In this document: piece after piece, positions 12,101 to 22,929 of the stretch
Position numbering within the stretch: the first letter of the stretch is position 1
Layout: every line of letters starts with the position of its first letter
Assembly (NCBI RefSeq): GCF_011397635.1
Contig: NC_064759.1
Coordinates: forward strand, 22,034,428 to 22,098,427
Length of the DNA stretch: 64,000 nt
Reading direction: 5' to 3'
DNA from: Epinephelus fuscoguttatus
Lineage: Eukaryota; Chordata; Actinopteri; Perciformes; Serranidae
Notes under the pieces: model-generated
Database searches by the model: none
The model's input: the letters and a program-made list of their open reading frames with translations, nothing else
What the model was told of the DNA's origin: nothing
Translations under genes and position numbers: made by a program

Positions 12101-15100
12101 TATTTTCTTCACCACAGAGGTATTTTAAATTGGCTAATGCTGCAGCGTGTGTTGGTAAGCTGGTTTACATGCTGATCACTGCTCCTCTCGTTAATGTAAG
12201 TCTATATACTTCAATATATACAATATACTTCATGTTCGCCTCACAAATGTAATTATTTAGACATTAAACTGAAACAAGCTTGCAACCGCTGTCTTGTGTG
12301 AAGATGAATTAGTACACGTTAACTTTAGCTCATCTGCACTGTAGACTGTCCGGGTGCTACACTGATTTCGCAGTTGAGTTCCACCTCTTTTGTTCCATTA
12401 ACATCATGTTACAAACAAACATTTACATAATTGATTACTGACATTTGTTAATTGATGCTGAATCATCCACGTCTACATTGCAATGCACCTAAGAATCAAT
12501 TTCTCCCATCCTTAGAATAAATTACTACATAACGTACATCAACTGTATATTTTCCGGAAGGCCAGAAAACTAAATACATTCATTTTTAGCTGGCAATCAA
12601 CTTACTAGGCCTTTTTTGAGGTATCTGCTAAGTAGAGACAAGTCAAATCATTAAAAGGAAAGATTCCACCAGGTGGCTATGCAATGCAAAATCCAGCTCA
12701 AGAGGTGTTAAAGATAAAGTGCTGAGAAGTAAACATGACTGGATTGTTACAAGCAGCAAAGGAGATTAAACCCTTTAAGCCACTTTCTTATTCTCTAGCA
12801 TGCACATCCAGTGACGGCACACTAGAGGGCACTCTTCATTCAGCCTGTACTGAAGTGGATACCAAATCACAAGATGAGAGCTGTAAATATCCAACAAAAG
12901 AACTACCTTTTGTTTCTACCAAGAGAGGACCAAAACACTAGGTAAAATGTTAAATGAATCCCTTATTCACCCTTTGACTCTTCCTTTGGTGTGTAACATA
13001 TGCTTTGGTTGTTTGTGTGTGTTTCACCTGGTGAATGACGTAAATTCCATAGTTGAGCTGTTGCCGCTGCAGAAAAGGATGCAGGTAATATAACAGGAAC
13101 TTCAAGTGATGTTCTCTGTGTCTGTGGGGAATGATGATGGCTGTCCGGTGCCTCGCCTCACAGTCAGGCGGCCTATAACGTCCTCCTCGCACCACCAGTG
13201 GATTCTTCCTCTCAACCTCGGACAGAGTGAGCCCTGATGGAAAGCTGACGTGGATCGGCCCACCTGTGAGCAGGAAATGGTTCGCTGTCATTATTAGTAG
13301 GAAACAAGATGCATTTAAAGGCATACGGGAAAACAATCAAGTCAGAGCATGAGAGGCTATGATTTGAACATGACATTTAAATGACCTCACGTGCTGAACT
13401 CATTCCTGGAAAGAAACATCCTGATGCTTACACAGAGCTTTGTAAATGTACCAATACAAGTTCTGACAATTGCTCTTTGTTAGATTTACACAGCACAGTC
13501 AATCTGAGTACACAAATTTACTGTTTATACTCTCTGTATATGCCTTCTGCTCATCTCACTGGAAATGGCCACAAATGACACAACAGTTTTCCTTCTAGGA
13601 ATTCAACGTTTTCAAGGTTTTTGATGTCTTTCAGTTACATTTGGATCATAATCTGTACGAACATATACCAACATATTTTCAATACCTCCACACTGATCTA
13701 ATTTTAAAATAATCATATAAATCAAAGTACAAGGCTGTTAATAACCGTTTTTCATCTGTGGCACAACTGCAGATGAGAAAAATATTACGAGGTGATATAA
13801 ATATGATGTGTTTAGTGCTTATAGTACATAAAGAGACACATATGCTGTCAAAAAATTACATTTTACAAAGTAGAGTTTGGATTTTTTCCCCACAGAACAG
13901 TAGCTGAGAATGTGAAAACTAGGCACATGTCAAAAACTTGCCTATCTAGTTAACCTAGATACAAGGTTACCACACATTTCTATGAACAAAATTTCAAAAC
14001 TTTTCCATCACTTTTCAACGACCCATAATATTATTTCTAGCCCTACTTGCTCTGTGTTTTTCAAACAAATCAGATTCAAACTCTGTTCATTCTATTCACA
14101 ACATAATTTCAGCTAGCTGGTATACAGTGGTGGAAAAAAGTTTTCGGACACCCTTAAAATTTTACACAATCTCAAATATTATCATGAAATATTTGTGGAA
14201 AAATCTTTTTTGTGTTTCAAAAGGTGTGGCTGCATTAGACAGATACAAACAAATACAAATTATATTTTTTTGTATATTGTTTACAAGAAAAACTAACAAA
14301 ACTAAATTCTTGACAGTTTCAATATGTCAGTTCTCAACATTGTCGGTATCAAAATCAACAAATAACAGAGAATGTGTTCAAAACTGAACAAAAAATAAAT
14401 AAACCATCACATCATCAAATTAATATTTAGTAGTCCTGCCATTGGTACGTAGTAGAGCTCTAATCCTGGCTGGCATGTTCCCCACGAGCCTTTCACACTG
14501 TTGAGGGGTAATCTTGTCCCATTCTTCTTGAATTACTGCTTTTAATTCTTCTAAATTCTTTGGTTTATGCTTTGAAACAGACCTTTTGATAATCCACCAC
14601 AGATTTTCAATGGGGCTCATGTCCGGGGATTGAGCTGGCCACTCTAAGACCTGGATACTGTGCTCCTGCAGCCAAGTTCTCCTAGCCTTGGATGTGTGGC
14701 AAGGGGCATTATCTTGTTGAAACATCCAGTTTTTACCTCGACGGAACAGTGCACGCGCAGAAGGGAGCATGTGGGTTTGGAGAATGGTACAATACTTGGT
14801 AGAGTTCAATGTGCCATCACAGACAGTGAGATGACCAACACCAGCAGCACTCATGCATCCCCAAACCATGATACTGCCTCCACCATGCTTGACAGTAGGT
14901 ACTGTACATGCTGGAGATAATGCTTCGCCTGGCCTTCTGCGTACCCTCACATTAATAGGAGGAAGATAAAGCTGGAAACTGGACTCATCTGACCACAAAA
15001 TCTTCTTCCAATTCCTGGACGTTCTTGTGTGCCTGGGCCCAACGACGCCGGGCTAACCTCTGTCTCTCATTGATCAGGGGCTTCTTGATAGCCTTGTAGG

Positions 15101-18100
15101 ACCTTAAGCCATGATCTAAAAGTCGGCCACGTACAGTGTGGGTGGAACACTGGGCACCAGTTTGGTTTGACCACTGCTGCTGAAGCTCCTGTGATGTCAT
15201 TCGGCGGTTTTGCCTGCACATGCGGATCAGGATGCGGTCATTTCTTGCTGAAGAAACCCTTGGACGCCCAGATCTTGGTTTGCCTTCCAAGCTGTTGGTT
15301 CGTCTGTATTTCTACAGAGTGTATCCAACTGCTGAAGGACTGCATCTGCACTTCCTGGCTATCTGGCGGCAGCTGTACCCTTCCTGGCTGAGAATCTTTA
15401 TCTTCAGGCGTGTTTCCTGCATTAGGTTCCTTGTTTTAGCCATTTTTGTGTCTGAAGAGCTTTCAAATGTGCTGGCTTTATGTAGACACAAAGCTTGGCA
15501 ACAAAAATTGTGTCTTTTAATAAAAAGAACGACCTTCATCACTGGTACCAAAATGACCCAATACTCAAACTTTCTTTTTTTTCTTTCTCGTATTTTTATG
15601 GAACCAATCAATTTTAAGTTTTTAATGGCTTTTTTAGGATTTATTTAGTATTTTGGCTGTGACTGTACTAAAAGAAATTGCACTTCAAGACCTAAGAGTG
15701 ATTCTTAATGCAATATTTCACAAATGCATGGGGTGTCCGAAAACTTTTTTCCACCACTGTACATGAAGGGGGAGACAGAATGTGGGGGGGGAATTAAAAA
15801 AAAAACAAAAAAAAAAAACAAAACTTATGTGATATGTAAACAAAATGTCACATAGTGAGCTACTTTACGTCAACAGCTACAGAAAATAAATCTGCCGTTT
15901 TGTTGCATCAAGTGTAAGGTTATCCACAGATGATTACTGTAAGAATTGCATTACACAAAACAAAATTCCATAACTTTTCCCAAACTTTCAACTTTTTTTT
16001 TTTACTAATTCCATGACTGGAAAATGTGATCAAGAAATTCCGTGACTTTTCCAGGTTTTCCTTGACCATGGGAGCCCTGAAGATAGGCAAGGTATTATCT
16101 AGCTAAGGTTATCAAGTTAACCGAGTAGGGCGCTAAAGCAATCAATCAAAAATGACAATTTTAATTGTCGAATAATCATTTTAAACAAAGGCAAAACAAC
16201 TGTTGTTCCAGCTTCTGGAATGTGAGAATTTCATACTTTTTTCAGTCAGGGTTCTGCAGGGTACACCAAATTAAATTTAAGACATTTTAAGACCTTTTTA
16301 ATACCACACATAGTGCAAATAATATATTTTATGATCATTCCCAGTTGGAAATTAACTTTGTAGTCCACCTGCCATTGAGGCTAATGGATTTAATAATCTA
16401 CTAGCACTCAATAAATTACCAATTTTTTGTTTGTTTTTGTGCTGGTGAGTGAAGCAAATCTAGCAGCCACTTGCATATTTTATCAGCATTTGATGGAAAC
16501 CAGCAAGGACGCCATGGCCTTGAATTTTTTATCATCAGACCTTTTTTTTTCAGTACTTCCCAGCAGTATAATTCCTAATGATATATCTGATTAAATTACT
16601 GCTACCTGGACCCAGATAAACGTCAGAAAGTGGCATTTGGACTGTTGCAATAAAAAAATACCCTTCATTCTCCCCTCATCATACTTGTTTCTGTGAACCT
16701 CTGGCCAGTTTCTGCTCACTTCTATCAGCCTGACACAACGTTCAGGTAATACCTAAATGACCTTTATCTATTATTATTTTTTCTAGGAAAGCAGTCAAAG
16801 CCTTCTAGCTCAGTTATCACCATGTAGTTTCAAATTACTGGACGTAATGTGGGAACAAAGGGGCAGAGGGCAGAGCCTGGAAAACAGAAAACTAAGCCTG
16901 CTTTGACAGAGCATCCTAGGCATACTGAATAAGCAGTACACAGGATCAGATTGTCTAGGTAATGTATGACAAACCTCAAATAGAGGACATGTAACAAGAT
17001 CCACTTACTTACTACCCTTCTTTTACCCAAGCTTTCAACCATATCTCACAGTCTTCACCAGGGGATGGACTTTGCTTAGTTGTCATTAAGCTAGTGGAGA
17101 TGAGATGCAGGAGCTATGACAGAAAATGGCTGGTAAGTAAACCTTGAATTAAGATTTTTTTTATAGCAATCTCATTTTTAAGGTCAAGATCACAGGTTAC
17201 CTACAGGTCAAATTTCTTCTCTGCAAGTTTTCATTCATTCTGTGATTAAGATGAACAAAAACAAACAGCTGTCTGGAAATCCTGTTAACTGAGTGAAGTA
17301 CTGTGCACTTTCCTCCATACGGAAACAGAGGCTTAAGCAGCAAAGGGACATCACGACTGATAATTGTAGCAAGATGTATCTGCTTGCTTGTAATTTCCCT
17401 TCATGATCGCTAATTTGCCTCTACATCATTATCAACGATGCTTAACATGAGCAGTACAATATGTTTGCCTATTGTCTTATGGTCCGCATACGGTTTCCCA
17501 GGATTTTTGCTGACAAGAAACTAGCATTACTGCCCCGCAGTTGTTTGCCTCCATGAACCAGTCAAGTTTTTCTTACAGTTTACATCCATGTCTGTGAAAA
17601 CATGGATGTTTCACACCCATTGCCCCCCAGTGGCACAGATGATCTATATAATCAGCACAGCTTCAAGATGGGCACCCAAGATGAGTATCAGCAATGTAGT
17701 ATCTGACCAAATTCCCCTTCTTTTCCTGAGACATGACATTGAATATTGGCCAGAAAAGCGTTCCATGCAATTTAATTCAATTCAATTCAATTTTAATCTT
17801 AAAACCCAGTATCACAAATCACAATTTGCCTCAGAGGACTTTACAGCATACGACATCCCTCTGTCCTTTGGACCCTCATAGCAGATGCAGAACATTATGA
17901 TGTCACAGTGCAGGTGACCTCTGACCATTTATATATAGATAAAGATATAAAATGACAGCACTTTGTTATTTTATTATGTCCTATCAGACACTTGTGTGAA
18001 GTTTTGTCATAATTAGCAAATTAAGTTATGGCCAAAAACATATTTTGCTAGGTCACAGTGACCTTGACCTTTGACCACAAAATTCTAATCAGTTTACTCT

Positions 18101-21100
18101 TCAGTCAAAATGGACATTTGTGTCAAATTTAGAGAAATTTCCTTAAGGTGTTCTTGAGATACCGTCTTCACAAGAATGAGACAGATGCAAGGTCACAGTG
18201 ACCTTGACATTTGACCACCGAAATCCAATCCTTTCATTGTTGAGCCCCAAAGAACATTTGTGCCAAAGTTGAAGAAATTCCCTCATGTTATTCTTGAGAT
18301 ATTACGTTCAGCACAATAAGACAGGTGAGGTCACAGACTTTACCTTTGAACTATGACCATCAAAATCTTATCAATTTTTCCTCAAGTCCAAGTCAACCTT
18401 TCTGCCAAATTTAAAGAAATTCCCTCAAGGCGTTTGACCTTCAACCACATAATTCTAATCAGTTTACTCTTCAGTCGAAATGGACATTTGTGTCAAATTT
18501 AGAGAAATTTCCTTAAGGTGTTCTTGAGATACTTTAAAGAATTTCTTTTAAACTCTTTGTGAGATATTGCGTTCATGAGAATGAGATGAATGCAAGGTTA
18601 CAGTGACCTTGACCTTTGACCACCAACAACTTATCAGTTTATCGCTGAGTGCAAGTGGACATTTGTGTCACATTTGAGAAAAATGTCCTTGAGGCATTCA
18701 TGAGATATTGTGCTCACAAGGATGGGACATACACAGGGACAGACAGACAATCCGAAAACTTAAAAACGGAATGAAACATGTACTTCGTCAGACTATTAAG
18801 TCCCGTTCAGCTAATACACAAGATCTGTGTCGGTGTAACAGTCATACTCTGCTTGCTAAACTAGTTTTAGTGAAACTCTAGAGGGCTTTTGTTCACGTTC
18901 TGCTACCAGATATAATACTCAGTAATACCTCAATGACCTTTTCAAAGAAAAATGTACAAGACTTTATACAAAGGGTAGCCAAAGCCTTTGTTTTGGTCAT
19001 CACTAAGTAGATCAGAATTGCTGGCAAAGTCTTACTGAATACCAAGTTTCCTAACCTGAACTTGAAACACACTACTCTATCGCTTCATATCTTTTGCAAG
19101 CTGTAAGCTTTATACAGTATACCTGAGAGAGCAGACGATGAAATCTACAGCAAACCACCACAAAACAACACCATGAAGCAGCAGCTGAGCTTGCACGACT
19201 CATTACTCAAGTGATGGCTCAACTTCATTGTGCTAAATGGAAACATCTGACAGCTGCAACACTGCCATGCACTTGAAGCAGAAACATGTGGCCCCCACCT
19301 CTGTGTCCCCACTGCCTCTATACAACAGCAGATGCACAACACAACCATTGAAGTTCAGTCATCAAGATCACTGACTTTAAAATAAACAAACAGTGGCTTC
19401 ATAATCCACTGAAATTTGCCTTTCAAATATGCCATGTTTACTGATAGAAGGGCCATTCGTTTGCAGGTAGATCCATCAGCAGCTACCAGTAACTCATAGA
19501 CAAAGACAAGGTGAAGCAACCAAACATAATCAGGGCTTGACGCTAACTTTTTTCCCAAGGAGCACATGTGCTCCTAAGTTGAAAAAGTAAGGAGCACACA
19601 AAGAACTTTAGGGGCACAATGTAAATTGATCAAATAATGTGTTTTCCGTAATAAATGTGATGCAAATAGACATTTACAAGCAACATTATTTAATGAATTT
19701 GCATACAAAATCTACAGAAAGGTAAAATCATCAAGTTTTGAAGAAGTATTGCAATTTAATCTTGTCTTTAATGTTATTATCTTATATATATTATCTTTGC
19801 AATATGATTATCTTATATAATGTTATTACTATCCTAAAACATTCTCCAGGTCCTCTGAAACTCTGCAGGACTTAAGCCTCTTTCACACAGAGCGTGATTT
19901 TCGTGGCACCCACCGTGGGGTAGGGCGCAGAGCAAGCGGAGAGCAAGGCGCGCAAGACAGGATTTGGGGTACAGGCTCGTTCAAGAGCTACAGCTCCATG
20001 GTGACCGCTTCCAGGTCTACTTCAGGCTCTTCTCTGCTATTGGACGCGACGAGGTATTGTCACAGCGCGTTGCGGTGAAATTAAGGCCCCATTCAGATGT
20101 AGCGTCTAAAAGTGCGTGGAAAACGCCAGCTGTGCCGTTTCCATCCTTTTATCCTAGGCGCTTCGGAGGTTGTGCTACTGTCGCGCCTGCCGTTACGAAG
20201 CAACCAAAACTGCCTGTCACTCACAGGGGGAGTAAAAAAGTTACAAAGCCATAAAAATAGCGTATCATCATGCTCACCAGTTATCCCAAGCTCCGAGCTG
20301 ATAATTCTCCAGGCATTGTTCCTTCTGTTGGAGTCAAAGTAGTACGACAAAGACAGGTCATATAACTCTGGATATCCCTGGACAAGAATGATCAGTCGCT
20401 CCTCCATTGCTTGCTGCCTTTCACACCACCGGATGTTGTGAAGTCCGTTGGATGGAAAGGAAGAAGCAGATCCGTGGAGCTGATTGGTTAATTCTTATCA
20501 CGACATGCAGTACGCTTGCTACATTCAAAAAAGTTGAGATTTTTCCATCTCTGTGTGCCGCGGACGTGCACAAAAAAACAGGCGCGTCGCACCGAATGCA
20601 CACCGCTACGGCGTTGCTTTGGATTGTGAGCGTGCTTGATGCGCGTTTACATTGAAACTAATGGATTTGTGCGCGCAAAAGACGCTACATCTGAATGGCC
20701 CCTAAAAAAATGTTCAATTCGAGCGCAGGCTGGCGGCACGCAGACGCCACGGCATCAGCTCGGCGGCAGAGCAGTGCGCTCTTGCGATGCGGTAGCACAT
20801 ACACGATGAATGGGTTCGTCGGCGGAGGTCTGTGCTTTGCGCGCTCTGTGGGATAAGGGCTTTATTTCAACCCTGCCCAGCAGTGGTACCATGGCGAACG
20901 GTCCCTAACTGCGGGGAGAACGGAGCAGGCTTAACCAGAGGTCCACTGCTTTTCCCGGTCCCTCGTCTCTGCTACACTTTGACTTATTTCCACCCAGCTA
21001 ACAGCCTGGCCATGGAGAACGGTCCCTAACTGCGGGGAGAATGGAGCAGGCTTCCCTGTAGGTCCGCAGCTTCCTCCACACTTTGACTTATTTCCACGCT

Positions 21101-21810
21101 GCCGACAGTGGGACTTAAATTCATTGTGCCGACAGTGGCTTGGAAAACCGCCCATAACCGTGTCACACGGGGAAGAGGAAAGAGGGAAGAGGGAAGGCAG
21201 CTGGAGTTCCTTCAATATTTGCAGTTAGATTATCATATTTTTAAGAAAAATATAGGCTGCTTCGGCTGATTTTTTTATGCGCACATGTGCCCATAAATAT
21301 TTTTTACAGTTCGCACACACCTATTTTTAGTTGCAAATGCGAATGAAACACTCGCACTGTCGAGCCCTGATAATGAATGGCACCAAATGTAATTCCAGAA
21401 AATCACCAGGTATGCCTGTTTATAAGACAATGTTGTATTTAGAGATTTACACATGTAAAGAAAGAGTGATCTATCTTCAGTAGTACAGCCTGTTCAGGTA
21501 CAACGGAATGGCACAGAAACAGGAAAGACCACTCACCTATAAGAGGAGACTTCTTGGGGCATAAGGGCATGTCATCTCCATGGCCATGCGTTTTGGATAG
21601 GTGGGAGAGATTGGCGTATACATCCCCTCCAGCAATGCCTGCTGATGAGTGGTTGCGGCCTGACAGACCAGTGGTGTCAGGCTTGCGGAAGATGCGGATG
21701 AAGTAGGAGACCCTCTTTTGATACCCCTCTCGGGACAGCAGTGCCATGACTACCAACTGGATCCCCAAGAACATGAAAAGGTAGCGCCATTTGGATTGGA
21801 TACTGACCAT
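9140..21810 (-). CDS. b4galt3: Beta-1,4-galactosyltransferase, b4galt3-like (complete, 6 coding exons)
   Basis: Golgi enzyme that transfers galactose from UDP-galactose in beta-1,4 linkage to terminal GlcNAc. Coding exons in transcript order are 21810-21537, 13263-13028, 10360-10173, 10081-9959, 9638-9534 and 9386-9140. All junctions are GT-AG, phases agree, and the product is 390 residues (the human protein is 393). The start ATG at 21810 is in a strong context (CGTCACCATGG). Residues about 10-27 form the type II membrane anchor, followed by a stem with NHSS and NLSH glycosylation sites. The catalytic part has Asp202-Val-Asp204 (the metal-binding DxD), Gly263-Trp-Gly-Gly-Glu-Asp-Asp-Asp270 and Met294-Ile-Lys-His297 (metal ligand His). 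The stem phrase Asp-Val-Tyr-Ala-Asn-Leu-Ser and the Pro-rich tail after Asn-Ile-Thr fit B4GALT3 better than B4GALT1, 2 or 4, but paralogue choice is by memory. Intron 1 (8.3 kb) is packed with transposons. Confidence 0.93.
11455..11600. repeat. Dispersed hAT-like repeat fragment in b4galt3 intron 2
   Basis: The phrases gggctgggaatctcagggcac and tttgattcgattacgattca resemble a common teleost interspersed repeat built on GATT/GATTCG words. No paired terminal repeat was located, so only a fragment is claimed. Confidence 0.4.
14125..15759 (-). mobile_element. Tc1/mariner transposon, full length, in b4galt3 intron 1
   Basis: The element is 1,635 bp. Its 29-bp terminal inverted repeats at 14125-14153 and 15731-15759 are perfect reverse complements, beginning CAGTGGTGGAAAAAAG. 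TA dinucleotides flank both ends (14123-14124 and 15760-15761), the target duplication typical of Tc1/mariner. A single transposase gene on the minus strand fills the interior but carries two lesions. Perfect terminal repeats suggest a fairly recent insertion, or ends that could still be recognised by a transposase supplied from elsewhere. Confidence 0.97.
14420..15443 (-). pseudogene. Tc1-family (DD34E) transposase pseudogene
   Basis: Starting from an ATG at 15443, the coding span is 1,024 bases, about the size of a 340-residue Tc1 transposase. The N-terminal part is a paired-type helix-turn-helix (Arg-Gln-Ile-Ala-Arg-Lys). Catalytic residues are visible in order: the first Asp in Trp-Ser-Asp-Glu-Ser, the second in Gln-Gln-Asp-Asn-Ala-Pro-Cys-His, and the Glu in Ser-Pro-Ile-Glu-Asn-Leu-Trp. 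The frame is broken twice: an in-frame TAG near 15310 after Gly-Tyr-Thr-Leu, and a one-base frameshift between about 14990 and 15025, just before the first catalytic Asp. The C-terminal frame ends at 14420. It is therefore non-autonomous as read here. Confidence 0.95.
15980..16078. repeat. hAT-type MITE end, partial
   Basis: The stretch 'gtgacttttccaggttttcc' followed by 'ttgaccatgggagccctg' matches a frequent teleost MITE terminus that reads CAGGGCTCCC on the other strand. The opposite terminus was not identified with confidence, so only this end is given. Confidence 0.4.
18050..18064. promoter_or_regulatory. Perfect palindromic oestrogen response element sequence (repeat-borne)
   Basis: AGGTCACAGTGACCT is identical to the consensus nuclear-receptor inverted repeat with 3-base spacer, the vitellogenin-type ERE. 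It is followed by TGACCTTTGACC, a direct repeat of half-sites with one-base spacing (DR1). Binding in the cell is untested. Confidence 0.5.
18190..18204. promoter_or_regulatory. Second perfect oestrogen response element sequence (repeat-borne)
   Basis: The same 15-base palindrome occurs one repeat unit (140 bases) after the first copy. A third version at 18595-18609 has a single change (AGGTTACAGTGACCT). Confidence 0.5.
20085..20702 (-). mobile_element. PIF/Harbinger-type element, innermost level of the nest
   Basis: The terminal repeats at 20085-20106 and 20681-20702 share CATTCAGATGTAGCGTC in inverted form and differ only near the outer tip. TAA flanks both sides (20082-20084 and 20703-20705). 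The 618-bp interior retains a minus-strand exon with a MADF-like domain, a protein type that accompanies Harbinger transposases, but no transposase. Confidence 0.8.
20278..20407 (-). CDS. Harbinger-associated MADF-like exon (fragment)
   Basis: Starting at the ATG at 20407, 43 codons encode Glu-Glu-Arg-Leu-Ile-Ile-Leu-Val, then Tyr-Pro-Glu-Leu-Tyr-Asp and Arg-Arg-Asn-Asn-Ala-Trp-Arg-Ile-Ile-Ser. This is the start of an MADF (Myb/SANT-related DNA-binding) domain. The exon ends at a plausible donor (CTG|GTGAGC), so the original gene was spliced; the downstream exons are missing. It lies wholly within the innermost transposon and is almost certainly not a host gene. Confidence 0.65.
20880..21130. 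repeat. About 121-bp tandem duplication within the hAT-like element
   Basis: The block with 'gaacggtccctaactgcgg', 'gagcaggctt' and 'cacactttgacttatttcc' occurs twice in a row, beginning near 20890 and 21011, with modest divergence. Confidence 0.75.
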
Positions 21811-21920
21811 GGTGACGGCCACGTGTTGTCAAACCAACAAAGGTTCAGAGGAGGCAGTGCAGAAAGTCACGGTCTGGTGCAACCTTGCTCTAAGTGAATT
21901 AATGTTGGGACTATATAAGC
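21811..21920 (-). promoter_or_regulatory. b4galt3: Possible proximal promoter or 5' UTR segment of b4galt3
   Basis: Reading the minus strand, a TATATAG sequence (21911-21917) lies about 100 bases upstream of the start codon, followed by GC-moderate sequence without an AG acceptor in the last 65 bases. This could be a TATA box of a proximal promoter. Alternatively an acceptor near 21894 (ttcacttag) begins the first coding exon. The sequence does not decide between them. Confidence 0.25.
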
Positions 21921-22638
21921 TCTCCCCGAGCAGAAACAAAATTAAGAAAAGTGATGATTGTCAACTGTGTATTTGATGGAGGCTGGTGTTGTGTCTGTTA
22001 ACACATACACACAATGTCAAATATACTATGTACCTTCTTTAAAATATGGCAACACACATTGAATGTGAAAGTTATTGTATGTTACATGCAATAATCTGTG
22101 GCAGTTTGGAGTATGAATATAAAGCAAGATGATTAAAAAAATAGACAAAAAGTAACAGAAAAAGGCACTTCTGGTAGGGTGTAACTGAAAAAAGACCCCA
22201 AAGGAGAGGAAAAATAGAAAAATACTCTAAACCAAGAGAAAAAGTCTTATCTACTTTTCTCTGTTTCACTGCATTCCTCGCTGCAGACCACTATGTGGCA
22301 AATATCTCCAAAGTTGACTCTTGGTCCAATTTGTGATTGGCGTGGGGCGGTAATGCCAGTCCCACATCATGTAGTTTCACCCCCATTGAATTCCATCCGT
22401 TGCCCTGTGAAGCTCATTCTCCTGCGGTCAAATAAATGGCAGCGTCAGTGTCTCTCTCTCACTGGCTTGCTCGCTCTCTCTTCCTCCCTTTGTGAGCTTT
22501 ATGCTGCCTTCTGTTCTCCCTCATGTGCTCTCCTGAGGGAGGCCTCTGCAACAACAACAGCCGCCATGACAAAAGGGAGCATATGCAGCCGTATAGGCCC
22601 TATACTTTACAGAGGATTACACAGCTTCCATCGACTCA

Positions 22639-22913
22639 CTGGCTGACTGGCTGGAGAAACAGGGGGAGTGGACCATGACCACTGTGGGAGGAGTGGTCAG
22701 AGGGTTGTGTGTGTGTGTATGTGTGGAGAGTCAGGCTGAGAGAAAAAGAAATGGGGGAGGAGATGGAGGAGGAGGAGGGAGAGCTTTGATTCCAATTGCT
22801 ATTGTCCTATAATGATGCAATCCACAGCTCTGAGACACTTCACGCAGCTCACTGCGCTGGCAGCCACTAGGCTCACTGGATGGACAGGAACTGGACCAGT
22901 CACTCCACAGCTC
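22639..22913 (-). other. Possible non-coding 5' exon of b4galt3
   Basis: On the minus strand a strong pyrimidine tract and acceptor (ctctttgtcttttcag) at 22914 is followed by 275 bases ending at a GTGAGT donor. There is no long ORF, which would suit an alternative 5' UTR exon upstream of the coding start. It includes a purine-rich tract on the + strand near 22750-22785. This is inference from splice-site words only. Confidence 0.25.
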
Positions 22914-22929
22914 TGAAAAGACAAAGAGG

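Larger units (their letters stand above)
17890..18775. repeat. Tandem repeat array (about 135-140 bp unit) with consensus oestrogen-response palindromes
   Basis: A unit containing a 'ggtcacagtgacctt' block, 'gacctttgaccac', 'ttgtgtcaaatttagagaaa' and 'cttgagatattgcgttca' recurs about five or six times with decay. Block starts at 18050, 18190, 18328 (degenerate) and 18595 give spacings of 140, 138 and 267 bases. The array ends with 'acagggacagacagac', a usual end of this dispersed fish repeat. The words at 18050-18064 and 18190-18204 are exactly AGGTCACAGTGACCT. It lies in b4galt3 intron 1. Confidence 0.85.
19875..20861. mobile_element. PIF/Harbinger-type element, middle level of the nest
   Basis: The left terminus AGCCTCTTTCACACAGAGCG matches, with a few differences, the reverse complement of the right terminus (AGCCCTTATCCCACAGAGCG). 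TTA flanks both ends (19872-19874 and 20862-20864), the TWA target duplication of Harbinger elements. The element is 987 bp and is itself interrupted by the element at 20085-20702, leaving about 370 bp of its own sequence, so it is non-autonomous. Confidence 0.7.
19531..21369. mobile_element. hAT-like DNA transposon, outermost of a three-level nest
   Basis: The left end CAGGGCTTGACGCTAAC and the right end ACTGTCGAGCCCTG are inverted repeats of each other with few mismatches. ATAAT flanks both sides (19526-19530 and 21370-21374), which would fit a 5-bp target duplication as in the hAT5 group. An 8-bp duplication in register was not seen. No transposase is recognisable. Inside are two Harbinger-type elements and a tandem duplication. 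Confidence 0.7.

Noticed and set aside
12735-12941. 68-codon ORF in b4galt3 intron 2
   Set aside because: It lies in intronic sequence on the opposite strand, has no flanking splice sites of note and no conserved words. The phrase gacggcacactagagggc looks like interspersed repeat.
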